A stretch of DNA of 64,000 bases from Parastagonospora avenae f. sp. tritici 18332-5 (GCA_022559985.1 JAFJTR010000015.1:124001-188000), one strand, 5' to 3'; numbered from the stretch's first letter, positions 10,701 to 21,910 are shown. A program made the numbers and translations. The notes: generated by a model not told the origin, from the sequence alone.

Positions 10701-13124
10701 TCAAAGGCACCATCGCGAGTACCTTCCGAAGATGCTCTTGACGGGGCAGAAGAGGCAGCTCATGTCAATGGCTCTGTTGACGACAAACCCAACGGCACCG
10801 GAGACAAGAAGAAGTCGACAAGCACTGGCCAGGAAGAAACCAAGGCTGAAGGTGGCGTCAAGCTGAGTATCATAATCATGTACCTCAAGGCTATGGGCCC
10901 ATGGTACTACTGGGTGGGTGCAACACTTGCCTTCGTTGCTGCACAATTGTCTTCGGTATCGACGAACCTCTGGATCCGCACATGGGCGAATGCGTATGCC
11001 GAAAAGGGCTATGCGGCTGCCGGACATCATAACCGATCACCCATCACATATGCACCGACACTCAGTGGACTGGGGACTTGTATGAACAGTGGTACCTGCA
11101 GCTGGAACCTCCCGTTCTCAACTCCAGAGAAGGAACAGCAGTACTCTTACACATACATGTCCACAGGTTTCAGGATCATGGACAACGATGTCGACACGAC
11201 CTATTTCCTTGTCGTTTACGCTATCCTTGGGCTGATTTTCATGTTCATCACTTTCTTGCGAGAAGGCTTCCTGTTTGGTGGCTCTCTTGCAGCTTCACGA
11301 CGCATTCACGAGAGGCTGATTCAGAAGGTCACGCACGCCAAGTTCCGCTTCTTCGACCAGACTCCCTTGGGACAGCTGATGAACAGGTTCTCGAAGGATA
11401 TTGAAAACGTCGATCAAGAAGTTGCACCAGTTGCCATTGGCGTTGTACATTGCTTCGCGTCCATTGTCACCATTGTCATACTCATCTCGATCATCACACC
11501 TGCCTTCTTGATCGCAGCCTCGGTCATCTCGGTGCTGTACTTTCTCATCGGCCGCTTCTATATCAACTCCTCTCGCGATCTTAAGCGCCTTGAATCTGTT
11601 CACCGAAGCCCTCTGTATCAACAATTCGGTGAGACACTATCTGGCATGACTACTATCCGCGCGTACGGCGACGAACGGCGCTTCATCCGCGAGAACTTGG
11701 CTAAGATCAACACTCAACATCGACCATTCATCTACTTGTGGGCCGCTAACAGGTGGCTCGCGTTCCGCGTAGATGTGATTGGTGCTTTGGTCGCATTCTT
11801 CTCGGGTGCCTTTGTCATCCTCAGCGTTGGACGCATTGATGCGGGTGCCGCTGGTCTTGCCCTGACATACGCAGTTACCTTTACAGAGAACGTGTTGTGG
11901 TTCGTTCGTCTATACTCCGCAAACGAGCAGAACATGAACTCTGTGGAGCGAGTCAAGGAGTATTTGGATGTCGAACAAGAAGCGGCGGCTGTCATTCCCG
12001 AGACACGGCCACCATCCAATTGGCCAAGCAAGGGCTCTGTAGAGTTCATCGGCTACACAACACGCTACAGGCCAGACTTCGATACTGTATTGAAGGATGT
12101 CACATTCAAGATCCTCCCCGGCGAGAAGGTTGGTGTTGTAGGCAGGACAGGTGCTGGCAAAAGTTCGATGGCACTTGCACTATTCCGAGCGCTAGAGGCG
12201 GAGAAGGGCAAGATTCTCGTCGACGATATTGATATTGGCTTGATTGGTCTCCAGGATCTGCGGGAGAACATCGTAATGGTGCCGCAAGGTAAGCAGCCAC
12301 CGTGACATGCACAATCGCGCAGCATGCTAATTTGAACAGATCCAACGCTCTTTACAGGCACAATCCGAAGCAACCTCGACCCCTTCTCTATCTTCACTGA
12401 TGAAGAAATTTACACCGCCCTCCGTGAAGTGCATCTGATCTCTACCGAATCTCAACCTGCTTCCGGCAACATCACTCCAACTGGAGCCAGTACACCTCCT
12501 CGGGCGATCGAAATTCCCAATCCTACAAGTGGCGCCGTCACAGCCGACGTGGCGGCCAGCTACTCTGCCTCCACCGTCAACCCCAGCTCCATTTTGCAAA
12601 ACCGTGATCTGTGCCGTGGGGATGTCGATGACACCATCATTGTCATGCCAGATGGCGAAGTTGCGAGCCCCGACCAGGTGGCACAATCAGCCATGCAAAC
12701 AGACAACAAAAACCCCTTCAAGCACCTCAACTCGCCCGTCTCAGAGTCTGGATCCAACCTTTCCCAAGGTCAACGCCAGCTTCTCTGCCTGGCGCGCGCC
12801 TTGCTCAAAGCCCCAAAAGTGCTCCTCATGGACGAAGCCACGGCCTCCATCGACTACGCGACAGACGCCAAAATCCAAGAGACAATCCGCCTCATCAAAA
12901 ACACCACCATCACCATCGCTCACAGACTCCAGACTATCATCGACTACGACAAGGTGCTTGTTCTCGATAAGGGTAGTGTGATCGAATTCGGCAATCCCTT
13001 CGAACTCGTCACCAAAGAGGGAGGAAGCTTCAGATCGATGTGTGAAACAACAGGCGAACTCGACGCTCTCGTTGCCACTGCGAAGGCCGCGCACGAGGAG
13101 CGGAATAGGACGGCGAGCGCTTAG
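7747..13124 (+). CDS. ABCC/MRP-family ABC transporter (Ybt1/Bpt1-like)
   Basis: Full-length ATP-dependent exporter with an extra N-terminal membrane domain, as in vacuolar bile-acid, glutathione-conjugate and multidrug pumps. Exons 7747..7817, 7928..12288, 12340..13124 (introns 110 and 51 bp) give 1738 residues. The short first exon (MFANCKSPFW...CFEQ) supplies a plausible ATG; the long frame alone lacks one at its start. Layout: TMD0, TMD1, NBD1 with Walker A GPTGSGKT (about 734-741), signature LSGGQ (about 841) and Walker B VLLDDVLSAVD, then a charged linker, TMD2, NBD2 with Walker A GRTGAGKS (about 1429), signature LSQGQ (about 1619) and VLLMDEATASID. NBD1 has Asp in place of the catalytic Glu, as usual in ABCC proteins. 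A Ser/Thr/Pro-rich insert of roughly 90 residues precedes the NBD2 signature. Exact substrate cannot be read from sequence. Confidence 0.93.
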
Positions 13125-14022
13125 GCGTTATGGAAGATGAGATGAAACGGCTTTGTTGGTGTGCATGAAGCGCGTTAGAACGTTACATGGGCAAGGAGGC
13201 TTTTTGTAATGCAATGCATGAGCGAAATCAGCATTTTTTTTCTTTCCTTTTCGTTATATACTTTCTTAGTGTCAATAGGGAATGGGGTGTTGGGCTGGGC
13301 GGGGTTTTGCTGCATCTGCATAGTTTATGGGTAGATATGGAAAAGTAGCGTTTCGCCAATTTAGATGTGTGTGTTGTTGTTGTGTTGCGTGTTGTGGTGT
13401 TTGTGTTTGTGCTGTTGAGGGTGAGGAAGATTGTATACGAAAGTGGAGATAGCGGTGTGTCTGTGTATATTGTAATACATTATATTACTTTGACGCCTTG
13501 CGCATACTAGATTCAAGACGACGCTGTAGTGAAGAGAAATGCACTACAATCGATGAGCAGAACACTGAGCTAGAGGAGAGAGGGTAACAGACTCAAAGGC
13601 ACTTTGAGACGTAGGAAGGCACCGAGAAAGCCTTGAAGACATACAGCATCCGCGATCGCTTGGTGTTTGGAAGGTGTAAGGAAAGCCTATCAACGCGCGA
13701 CCCAGATGCACGGGGTACTTGAGCCCATTTGCCTTCTTCATGTTGACTCCATCACCACATCCTCCTGGCCATCATGTCCATTACCACTCTGTCCATCATC
13801 ACTCTGTCCATCCAGCGCTCAATTCTCACCACTCATAGTTCGATCGTTCGTCGCTGTCTTCGGAGGTTCCGTTTCTGGAATAGTCGATGTCTTTGTGGCT
13901 TCGTCGCTTTTCATGGGAGCCACCTCGCTCATACATGCGCGCAGAAAACCAGCGTAGAAAGCCCCGTCCTCGAGTTGTAGTTGCCAGCAATCGTAGAGTG
14001 TATTATCACCCGCGAGACCAGT
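13125..14022. other. 3' region of ABC transporter; GT-rich tract
   Basis: The first part is the ABC transporter 3' end, with a GT-rich low-complexity stretch around 13370-13425. The right part may contain 3' sequence of the BTB gene: on the minus strand about 13800-14010 is open in one frame (containing AFYAGFLRACMSEVAPMKSD), which might be a further exon, but I could not find a convincing junction. Confidence 0.4.
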
Positions 14023-14998
14023 TCAAACCCCTCCGTGTTCATGGAAGACACAAGAATACCCAAGGGATTGTCCGTAGGTTCTGCGGCTGCCATCTCCATA
14101 GGTGCCAAACTGCATCAAGAAATCAACCAAGCACTCAGTAGACCCCACCTCGAGATACTTTCTGGTTACAGCTTCGTCATATCGGAGATTCACTACCAGC
14201 CAATTAATGAGAAATCGGCAGATTGGCTTAGTTGATGGCAACGCGTCGTAAACCTCATACGCCGCTGTGATCACGTCGTCTGGCGATGTTTGTTTCTTGT
14301 TGATCTTGCAAACTTCAATCAAGGCTGTCATGACGTCGTCGCGCAGCTGCGGTGTGTTGTAAACATCGGCGAATGCCCAAAGTCGGGCTAGGGATTGCAC
14401 GAACTTGGGCTTCTCGCTGAACTGAAATTCTGTGTCACGTTTGTCGTTAACACTGACTCCGCGTCGAGGTGATTTCATGCTGACACTCGCCTTCTCTCTG
14501 TACCCACTTGGGTGGTACGTGTTTATGACATTGCTGTTCTCCTTCGCCAACCTCGCGTAAGATTTTCGAGTAAATGGCTTGGATGGCCAGGCCTCGTGCA
14601 GGGTGGTCCGGAATGTTGGCGACTTTCGAGTTGTACTCCAGCTCTGCACGCGTACTCTACGCGTAAAGCCAAAATTGGAACAACCTATTGTGGAACCTGT
14701 GACGTCCGGTAGAGTGACGGTCTTATCTTCACTCTCGCGAAATCCTCCTTTGAAACAACCGCGGAAATATGGAGAGTGCGCACATAACAGGCCTCTGTGA
14801 AATGAGAACGCTCGGCCTTCAATGGTGACTTCGACGAAAGTTTGATCGGATAGACTATGGAGAAAAGTCAGAGAAGTCAAACAGAAGACATCGCACAATT
14901 TCAAAGGAGCAGAGCACGAAGACTTGTTTGCGTATTGCTTACAGTGGTAAGGACTCCTCCTGCTCCAGGTGAATAGGATGGTCTGATGAAGAATCCAT
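14023..14998 (-). CDS. BTB/POZ domain protein, possibly frame-damaged
   Basis: Probable protein-interaction or cullin-3 adaptor-type fungal BTB protein of unknown target. Exons complement(14943..14998) and complement(14023..14854), 88-bp intron, 295 residues. The start MDSSSDHPIH leads into a clear BTB core: LLSDQTFVEVTIEGRAFSFH, RGLLCAHSPYFRGCFKGGF and DKTVTLPDVT. Later text (RLWAFADVYNTPQLRDDVMTALI) matches the region that follows BTB in fungal family members. In between, residues about 75-150 are basic and do not resemble the family, while the adjacent frame reads FQFWLYA then, after a TAG, LEYNSKVANIPDHPARGLAI, which does. So this is either a divergent functional gene or a frameshifted one. 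The 3' end is also uncertain. The ORF is open throughout in the modelled frame. Confidence 0.6.
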
Positions 14999-15380
14999 TG
15001 TGATAGTCACGAAGGCATCGGCTGAAAATGATTCGAAGCGCCAATGTCGTGTATGGTTGTGCCACCAATGATAGGAAGTAGGAGTCAGTACGGTCTGGGC
15101 GGAGTCAATTTACACGTCAGCCTTGTTAGTCCACTTTATGCGATGTCACCATCATCAAACGAATCCGTCACTACTTCCCAGATAGATGCATAGACTCCTA
15201 CGATGTGCATACTCACCGAAAGTTGAAAAGAAGCGGTGAAAGCGCTGTGGTGAATATGGAGTGAACGTTTATGGCATATTCATGACCAAGCCCAGCACCT
15301 AGACAGGCTGTAGTTCCAGCAACCTCATCAATTACCATCCATCGTCTTCCTCTCTCACAGGACCAAAAGCAAGCATCGCG
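14999..15380. other. Intergenic, BTB gene promoter side
   Basis: 382 bp between the BTB start and the stop of the next minus-strand gene. It should contain the BTB promoter and the neighbour's terminator. I see no distinct element. Confidence 0.5.
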
Positions 15381-16667
15381 CTAGCGTCCATATGCCTCCG
15401 CAGCAATGGCATCCCACTCGTGCCGCAAATCATCCTCCAAGCTCCTACCCGCCAGTCTGTTACCGTCAAACTCCACGGTTCCAGCACCAGGTACTCCAAA
15501 GAGCGCGCCTGTGAACGACTGGTCGTCGAAGAAGGTCATCGCGCCAGTACATCGCTTTCCAAAAGTAAGCTGACCCGTCTCAAGGTCGCGTAGACGCCAG
15601 CCTAGCATGCACTGGTTGCCAATACCTATCTGGTCGGGACCAGGGCTCATCTGAATGATGACGTCCCAAGCGCCCCAGCGGAACGTCGCCCACCAGGCAT
15701 TGCGGGTGGGATTTGCGGCGAGAGTTAATTCGAGGTTGTAGTCACCAAACATGTCGCTGGCGGTCGCGCAGTTGACTTCGTATGTGCCGCTCAGAAGGAC
15801 GGGCCGAACACGCTCACCTTGAGCGCACGGATCAGTCTTGATGTAGGGCGATGAGTTCTGCAGTGACTGCTGGGGCTGAGACGATCCGTACTCCTGTTTG
15901 ACGCGTGATCGGGAAGGGATGCTGGCAGGTGAGGACCGCGTCTGCTCTTGCTTCAAGCGAGGTACAGCCTTTGGAACTGGCTCCTTCTTGACTCTCTTGA
16001 CGGCTGTTGGCTCTTTCTTTACTTTTGCAGCTTGACTAGGAGGACTGTTGGCGCGCTTACGCTTCGAAGGTGATGGCTTCTTGGGTGTGGTTCCTTGGAG
16101 TTGCTGCAGGCTAAGCTGTTCCGACAGTGACATGCTTGAGGACAACGATAAATTGACTAATCAATTAGCACACCTGTCTAGTGTTTCTAAGCATCTGGGC
16201 TTACCCGTAACGTTCACACCAGGGCTAGAAGTTGGCGCCATTTTTGCTTTGCTTTTGCCGCCCGCACTTGTAACGGCTTTGCCCGAGGCCTTCTTCATCT
16301 TTCTGTTCGCTGCCTCCCACTCCTTCTTGAGTTCGCCCTCGACTTTAAGTATCCATGCTGGCACCTCGAGTTTGAACTGATTTATGGCGTTCAACAACCT
16401 AATCTTCGCTCCATTCTTGTCCTTGGTGATTGGCAGTCCGTAGTGAACCAGCTGGGCGCTGTAGAAATGCCACGGCGGATCCTTCGCAGGCGACGATGTA
16501 TCGGGCTTGCGACCTTTGGTATATAGACTGGGAGCTTCCGGACGGAGCAGGGCTGCGAGTTCTGCAACGCTGGCTCGGGGGTGGTGATTAGCATTTCCGG
16601 CGTCGGCATACAAGACAGATGAGTAGAGAAGGTCGCCGCGCCGGGCGGGAGGAGCAAACGTTGACAT
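15381..16667 (-). CDS. Fungal protein with lysine-rich linker, five SUMO-consensus sites and a C-terminal beta-rich domain
   Basis: No named family recognised. Exons complement(16205..16667) and complement(15381..16156), 48-bp intron, 412 residues. Residues about 65-120 (FYSAQLVHYGLPITKDKNGA, then a helix with LKKEWEAANRKMKKA) resemble SAP-like or DNA-binding helical segments in fungal proteins. Residues about 180-245 are strongly basic with nuclear-localisation-like KRKR and five psi-K-x-E/D motifs: VKKE (K201), VKKE (K211), LKQE (K223), VKQE (K241), IKTD (K261). The last 140 residues (LSGTYEVNC, NAWWATFRWGAWDVIIQM, GWRLRDLETGQLTFG) form a Trp/Gly-rich, probably beta domain. A nuclear, SUMO-modified protein is inferred. 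The splice restores the frame cleanly (T-V-N-L). Confidence 0.8.
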
Positions 16668-16892
16668 AGCAGTGTGCAGTATTTGCGAATTCCGGGCTGA
16701 CAGCCAGAGATGGGTCGTCGGCGTTCCGTGGGTTTGCGCGGGGTTTTGGAATTTAATGGGTCCCGTTCTATTTGGCGGTACCGTAACAGTGAAAGCGGCA
16801 TATCATAGCTAGCCTCTTCCAACAGTAGGTAATACGGCTCTTGGCACACTCAGTTAGCTGCGCTACTGCCCATATCAGAGTGAATTACTTAT
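16668..16892. other. Intergenic, promoter side of the SUMO-site gene
   Basis: Sequence upstream of the minus-strand gene starting at 16667, up to the MITE-like repeat. No clear coding potential; a 152-residue frame overlapping the gene (16391..16849) is a shadow. Confidence 0.5.
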
Positions 16893-17018
16893 GGTGGTGA
16901 TCGTTTGGGCTGTATATCCTGCCCGTCCACGGGTAGCCGAGGCTGTCAGGGGCTGCCCAACCCCCCACGGCAATCTCCGACAGTAATGTCGTATTACGGC
17001 TCCTAAACGATCACCACC
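16893..17018. mobile_element. MITE-like element with 17-bp inverted ends
   Basis: A 126-bp stretch is bounded by GGTGGTGATCGTTTGGG and, inverted, the same sequence with one mismatch (positions 17002..17018). There is no coding capacity. It lies about 110 bp from the left end of the pogo element but its ends differ from that element's ends, so it is not a simple internal deletion of it. No convincing target duplication is visible. A MITE is the favoured reading; a large regulatory palindrome is the alternative. Confidence 0.5.
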
Positions 17019-17129
17019 TGCGGTTACGGACCCACCCATTCACCCTACATTACTTAAGCACTGTAGTCTAGCCCAACCACCCGATGTGAACCAACTCTCA
17101 TCAACTATTCACGATGAAGACATGTATTA

Positions 17130-18945
17130 ACGTGTTTCATAAGCGAGCGCCGCACCCAACCGAGCGCCGCAGTCTCCCCACTAAAACAACTGCGCGACGT
17201 TAACACGTAATGTCTCAACAACCACAAGCTCTACGGCTTTATAGTAAAGCTGATGTGCAGATTGCTCTCTCTGATCTCACTAGTAATCAAGTTCAAAGTA
17301 TCCGACGCGCTGAAAAAGTCTACAACGGCACTGAACGAACGATTCGACGACGACGGGACGGGACGCACTCTCGACGCGACTGCGAGCCGAAAGCAAGCGC
17401 ATGACAAAGCTAGAAGAGTAGGCGATTGTATAGCATACACTTGAGGAGTCTGCACGCGGAGTACCCTCCTCAAAGGCTGACGTTCGAGATGTGGCTGATA
17501 AACTGCTGAGAGCGTGGTAGCAAGCCTGTTGGCAAGAACTGGGTTGACAACTTTATTAAGCGTACTCCTGAGCTGCAAACGCGATGGACCCGTCCGTATA
17601 ATCGCCAGCGAGCTGCCTGCGAGGACCCAGCGGTTATCCGGCCCTGGTTCGCCCTTGTTAAGGGTATGAAGGAGAAGTACGGTATTATAGACGAGGACAT
17701 GTACAACTTTGATGAGTCTGGGTTCCTAATGGGCAAGATATCGTCTCAGCTTATAGTAACAGGCTCAGAGAAGCCTGGGAAAGCAAAGAAGATCTAGCCT
17801 GGCGATCGCGAGTGGGTTACGCTGGTGCAAGGCGTCGGCGCGACGGAGAGGCGCATCCCACCCTTCCTTATCTTTGCAGGCAAAGTTCTCATCTCAAACT
17901 GGTTCCACGACCTCCCACGTGACTGGGCAATCCAAGTTAGCCCTACTGGCTGGACAAACAACGATCTAGCGCTTGCCTGGCTTAAACACTTCGACTTGCA
18001 TGCGAGGCCTGTCGGGGCATATAGGCTGCTTATTATCGACGGCCATGAGAGCCACTGCTCAGTGGATTTCCAGGATCTCTGCAAGAAGAAGACTATTAAT
18101 ATCTGCATGCCTCCACACTCATCGCACCTCTTGCAGCCACTTGACGTTGTCTGCTTCTCGCCATTGAAGCGCAAGTATGGCGACGAGATCTCAGCCTTGG
18201 CACGCAGCCGCATCCACCATATCAACAAAGAGACCTTCCTATTAGCCATTAAAGCAACCTTTGAGAAGGTATTTACGCCAGATAACGTTCGCGCAGGCTT
18301 TCGAGGCCCTGGACTAGTCCCACTTGACCCGGAGGCGGTGTTATCAAAGCTTAATGTGCAGCTGCGTACGCCAACTCCACCGCGCCAGGACAAGGTCGCC
18401 TGGGAGGCGAAGACACCGCGCAACGCCCGCGAGATAGAGGCTCAATCAACGCTAATTCGAAACCGCATGCAAATCCGTCAAGGGTCTCCAGCAAGTTCTC
18501 TTGACGAGCAGATTAAGCAACTCAGTAAAGGCGCTCAGCAGATAGCTCATAATATGGTGTCAATGCAGGAGAAAATCGACCGCCTTCAAGACGCAGTTGA
18601 AGCCTCAACAAAGCGCCGGAGTCGTAAGCGGCGCTACGTACGAGCAGAGGAGACCCTTGCGGTTGGTGAGGTAAGCGATCTACTCGCTGAACAGGAGAGC
18701 AGTAGTCGTGAGCAACGCGAGAGGCCTGCGAAGAGGGTGCGCGCAGAGAGACACTGCAGGCGTTGTGGCGAGACTGGGCATAACTCCCGCACTTGTGTGG
18801 TAGAAATAGAGGATGCGGAAGATAGCGATTAGTCTGAATAATATTATCCTATTGGTAGAGTACTTGTTTTCTATATGGTGTTGCGTACTGTCGCTGCGCA
18901 GGCGCTTTAGTAGAGAGAACTGCGGCGCTCGCTTGTGAAACACGT
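17130..18945 (+). mobile_element. Decayed Fot1/pogo-type DNA transposon with terminal inverted repeats
   Basis: About 1.8 kb with near-identical 25-bp inverted ends: left 17130..17154 starting ACGTGTTTCATAAGCGAGCG, right 18921..18945 ending CGCTTGTGAAACACGT, with one difference. The left end is preceded by TA, the usual Tc1/mariner target; the right flank is TG, so the duplication is imperfect or mutated. The left end also repeats GAGCGCCGCA at 17145 and 17162. Inside is one broken transposase gene. The combination of ends, size and transposase identifies a pogo-superfamily element common in ascomycetes. Confidence 0.88.
17210..18832 (+). pseudogene. Broken pogo/Fot1 transposase (DDE, C-terminal zinc knuckle)
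   Basis: The reading frame starts MSQQPQALRLYSKADVQIAL with a pogo-type helix-turn-helix (SIRRAEKVYN...RRRRDG). A frameshift near 17390 follows, then TAG codons within LEE*AIV*H, another shift near 17510-17520, and a TAG at about 17797-17799 (KKI*PGDREW). Downstream, 335 codons from 17825 to 18832 are intact. Catalytic residues are visible: first Asp in YNFDESGF, second in LLIIDGHESH, third in PHSSHLLQPLDV. The C-terminus has a coiled segment, a basic stretch and a CCHC knuckle (CRRCGETGHNSRTC). The in-frame stops sit where CAG (Gln) is expected, a C-to-T change in CpA context. No functional full-length enzyme can be made from this copy. Confidence 0.88.
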
Positions 18946-19081
18946 TGAGTCTAATTATGATTATTCTATTCTTTTGGTAGAAACAAGTGAACGCTGTTAC
19001 ATTTCATAACACACAAGAGCCTCGCAGCCCCTGATCATACTCCTCCATGACCCATCACCATCACTCCCACTCTAACCATTC

Positions 19082-20990
19082 TTACTTCGCAGCAAACCTC
19101 GACTTCGCCCTCAGTCTCTCGCCCAAAAAGAAAAGCGCATACAACCCAAAACTACACCCAACCGTCAGCCCTCCAAGCAACGACACGCCGCGATCAACAC
19201 CCAAATTATGGAAAAGCGGGTAGCTGAAGTGAATCGCACCCGCCGCCAACGCCGACCTCGTGAAGTCATTCCCCGCAAACAGCGACGCAGCATACTGCGG
19301 GTACACCAGCGGCAAGTACAAGAAAACACACTGGATAATGAGGAATATGCCAATTGTGGTGATTACAATGCCGACGCAGCTCGCGATCCAATGGACGTCG
19401 GGCCTCGCGGTCCAGCCGAAGATGAACAGCCCGATGGGCACGAGGAAGGTGACGTATAGCGCGGGGATGAGGCGGCGCTCGGGGCTGCCGAGGCCGTGGA
19501 GGCGGATGGAGGGCTCCACGATGGTGTAGATGTACCACCAGTACCAGGACGTTGCGAGCACGACGCCGACGGTGACGCTGAGGAATGTCAGGCCCATTTC
19601 GCCGGGGTTGAAGGCGTACATTGAGATATAGACGAGCGGGAAGGCTTCGAAGAAGGAGTAGAAGATGCCATAGATGATCGCTACGTAGACTGCGTTAAAT
19701 GCGATGCTGGGGTCGAGCAGGATGAGTTGGAATGGACGCCATAGTGCCTCGGTTGTGAGGTCTGAGATGGTCATCTTCGCTTGGTCGATTTCGCTCTGCG
19801 ACTTGATGTTCGCATTGCCAGTGAGTTTTCGCAGGCGCTGCGCGCGGCGGAGGAGAATGTTCGCTGAGGAAGTTTCCGGGAGAAAAAAGAACAAGGTTAG
19901 GAAGATGGGAGCGTTCATCCACAGCATTTCCCACAACGACCAGCGCCAGTTCTCCGCTGCAACGCTGAAACCACTGATAACTGGTCCGATGGCAGGACCA
20001 CACGTTGCTGCGAAAGCCCACAATGACATCACATATGGTAGTTTAATCAGGCTGAAGACGTCTTGGAGTGTTGCACCACCGGTGGCGAGACACGGACTGC
20101 CGAAAAAGCCCTGTAGGAAGCGAAGAACGATCAAGCCCGCGAAGTCATCCACGAGCGCGGTAGGGATGAGGAGTAGGACGAAGATAGCGTAGCTAATAAC
20201 ATAGGGCGGGTTCCGTCCGATGATTGGGATCTCGCTCAGCGGAGAAAAGAGTAGTGGTCCGATGCCGTATCCGAGGACATACATCGAGAGACCGAGACTA
20301 GCGGCTTGAATCTCCACACCGAATCTCTCCTGTACGCCAGGGATAGAAGGCGAGTAGATAGCTGAGCCCTGCGCAAAGTCAGTGCATGTCTCAAAAATGA
20401 TTTGTGACTGCCAAACCAACCATGTAAAACGCCATTGTGTAAACCAGAATTTGCACCAGAACCACAGTCTTCTTCCAGAACGAGAAGTTCTGCGGATTGT
20501 CCGCGTCGTCGGTCGCATACCAATCAACCAAGATCGTCCCATCATCTAATTGCTCGGGATCGATCGGACGACTGGGTCCCCGCTCTACTATTGCCAGCGA
20601 AAATTGTTGCTCAAGATCCGCTCGTGAGATTGACTTTTGGAGTGCTGTTCGTGTGCCAACGCGGGATATTTGCGTTCGCACGGTGTGCAGTGTCCGTGCG
20701 GTCTGGATCTTTTCGAGATCGTTGAGGTCATCGTCGCTGACTGATTCTTCTTTTTCAAGAACATGATCGGAGTTGTGATCCTCGACTTCCTCGGTGGCCA
20801 GTCCTTCATTGCCAAAGGGCGAAGCTACTGTAGATGAGGTTGAAAGTCGTTTTGGTGAGGGGCGAGCATGAGTCTGGTATGCGGCTGGGAGTTGGAAATC
20901 TGCTCGTTCTTCTGGGTACTGGAGGAGGCGATTGTTGGTGAAGTAGCGAACAAGTTGCCCGAATGGAGCATCTCTAATCAAAGGCGACAT
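19082..20990 (-). CDS. MFS transporter, DHA1 drug/polyamine antiporter type
   Basis: Plasma-membrane proton antiporter of the major facilitator superfamily, likely exporting drugs, polyamines or related small molecules. Exons complement(20421..20990) and complement(19082..20368), 52-bp intron, 618 residues. A long charged cytosolic N-terminus (about 170 residues, Ser- and acid-rich) ends in the family motif DDADNPQNFSFWKK immediately before TM1. After the splice (YTMAFYM-GSAIYSPSIPGV) come SMYVLGYGIGPLLFSPLSE and IGRNPPYVISYAIFVLL, the DHA1 motif region, then GFFGSPCLATGGA and WRWSLWEML. The central loop and TM7-12 are complete and the protein ends KSRFAAK. It lies next to the decayed transposon but is itself intact. 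Confidence 0.9.
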
Positions 20991-21910
20991 TGTTGTCGAT
21001 GCGACGCTGTGAGGTGGGATATGGCGATTGGGCTTAGGCAGGATGCACTCCGGTATCCTTTAGTGGGCTTGGGCTTGATTATAGGAGTACGTGGAAGATG
21101 TGAAGTACAACAGGAGATAATGACATACTACGAGACGTGCGAAGCAAACATATTTATCCTCTCCTCAGTGAGTCTACCCACCTAAACAAATTTCTACTCA
21201 CCCATCTTATCTCCATCTAGGCATTCGCAAGTCCTGTGTAAGCAAGCACTGATTTACAAATCGACGCACGGAGAGCTTGGCATAGGTCCAAAGCACGCGA
21301 TCGCTAGGACGAAACTTTCTTGAAAAGAACGACCGCAGGTTAGGCGGTGGAGAATGAGTAGCGCTGCTGTCTAATCTCCGTTACAGATCAGACAACACAA
21401 TTCGCTAGCTTGCCCAATCAGAGCTCGGCAACCCTGCTCGAAGGGCCAGATGTGGCTTAGCATCTTCACCATTTCTAATCATCCTGCTATGACGTCATGC
21501 ATTGACAACATTTTTTAGCCTGGCGTTGAGTTTCGTCCGCTTGTGAATCATGAAGGAGGAGCTGCGGTCATGACCGTCCAGAAGCTGGTGAATCGAGCGG
21601 AGCATTTCTGCAGGCCTTGGATATTGGGCTTGAGATTTGCTGTACAAGATCACCACTCGATAAAGCATGGTGTCTCCATTTCAACGCATGAGACGGCCCT
21701 CTTTTCTGTTGATGCTTACCTGGAAACTCACGTGGTTGGCGGACTAGAGTATGTGATCACGGCGATGTTGTATATCCAATCTGTGCTACACTGCCTTCCA
21801 ATCGTACAATTTGTTAACATACGCTTTTGTTGGGTTCACATTCTCAGTGCGCCTGTACCAGCAGCCTGCTTTTCTCCATCCACGTCCTGACTTCATAAAG
21901 CACCACAAAA
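20991..21910. other. Intergenic between MFS transporter and trehalose phosphorylase
   Basis: About 920 bp. The left part is the MFS promoter (the gene reads leftward), the right part the 3' end of the trehalose phosphorylase gene. A 115-codon frame at 21543..21890 has no recognisable features and is not called. Confidence 0.5.

Noticed and set aside
7965..12305. ABC transporter read as starting at 7965 and ending at 12305
   Set aside because: The 7965 start is GTG and the 12305 stop lies in an intron. The spliced model 7747..13124 supplies an ATG and the complete NBD2.
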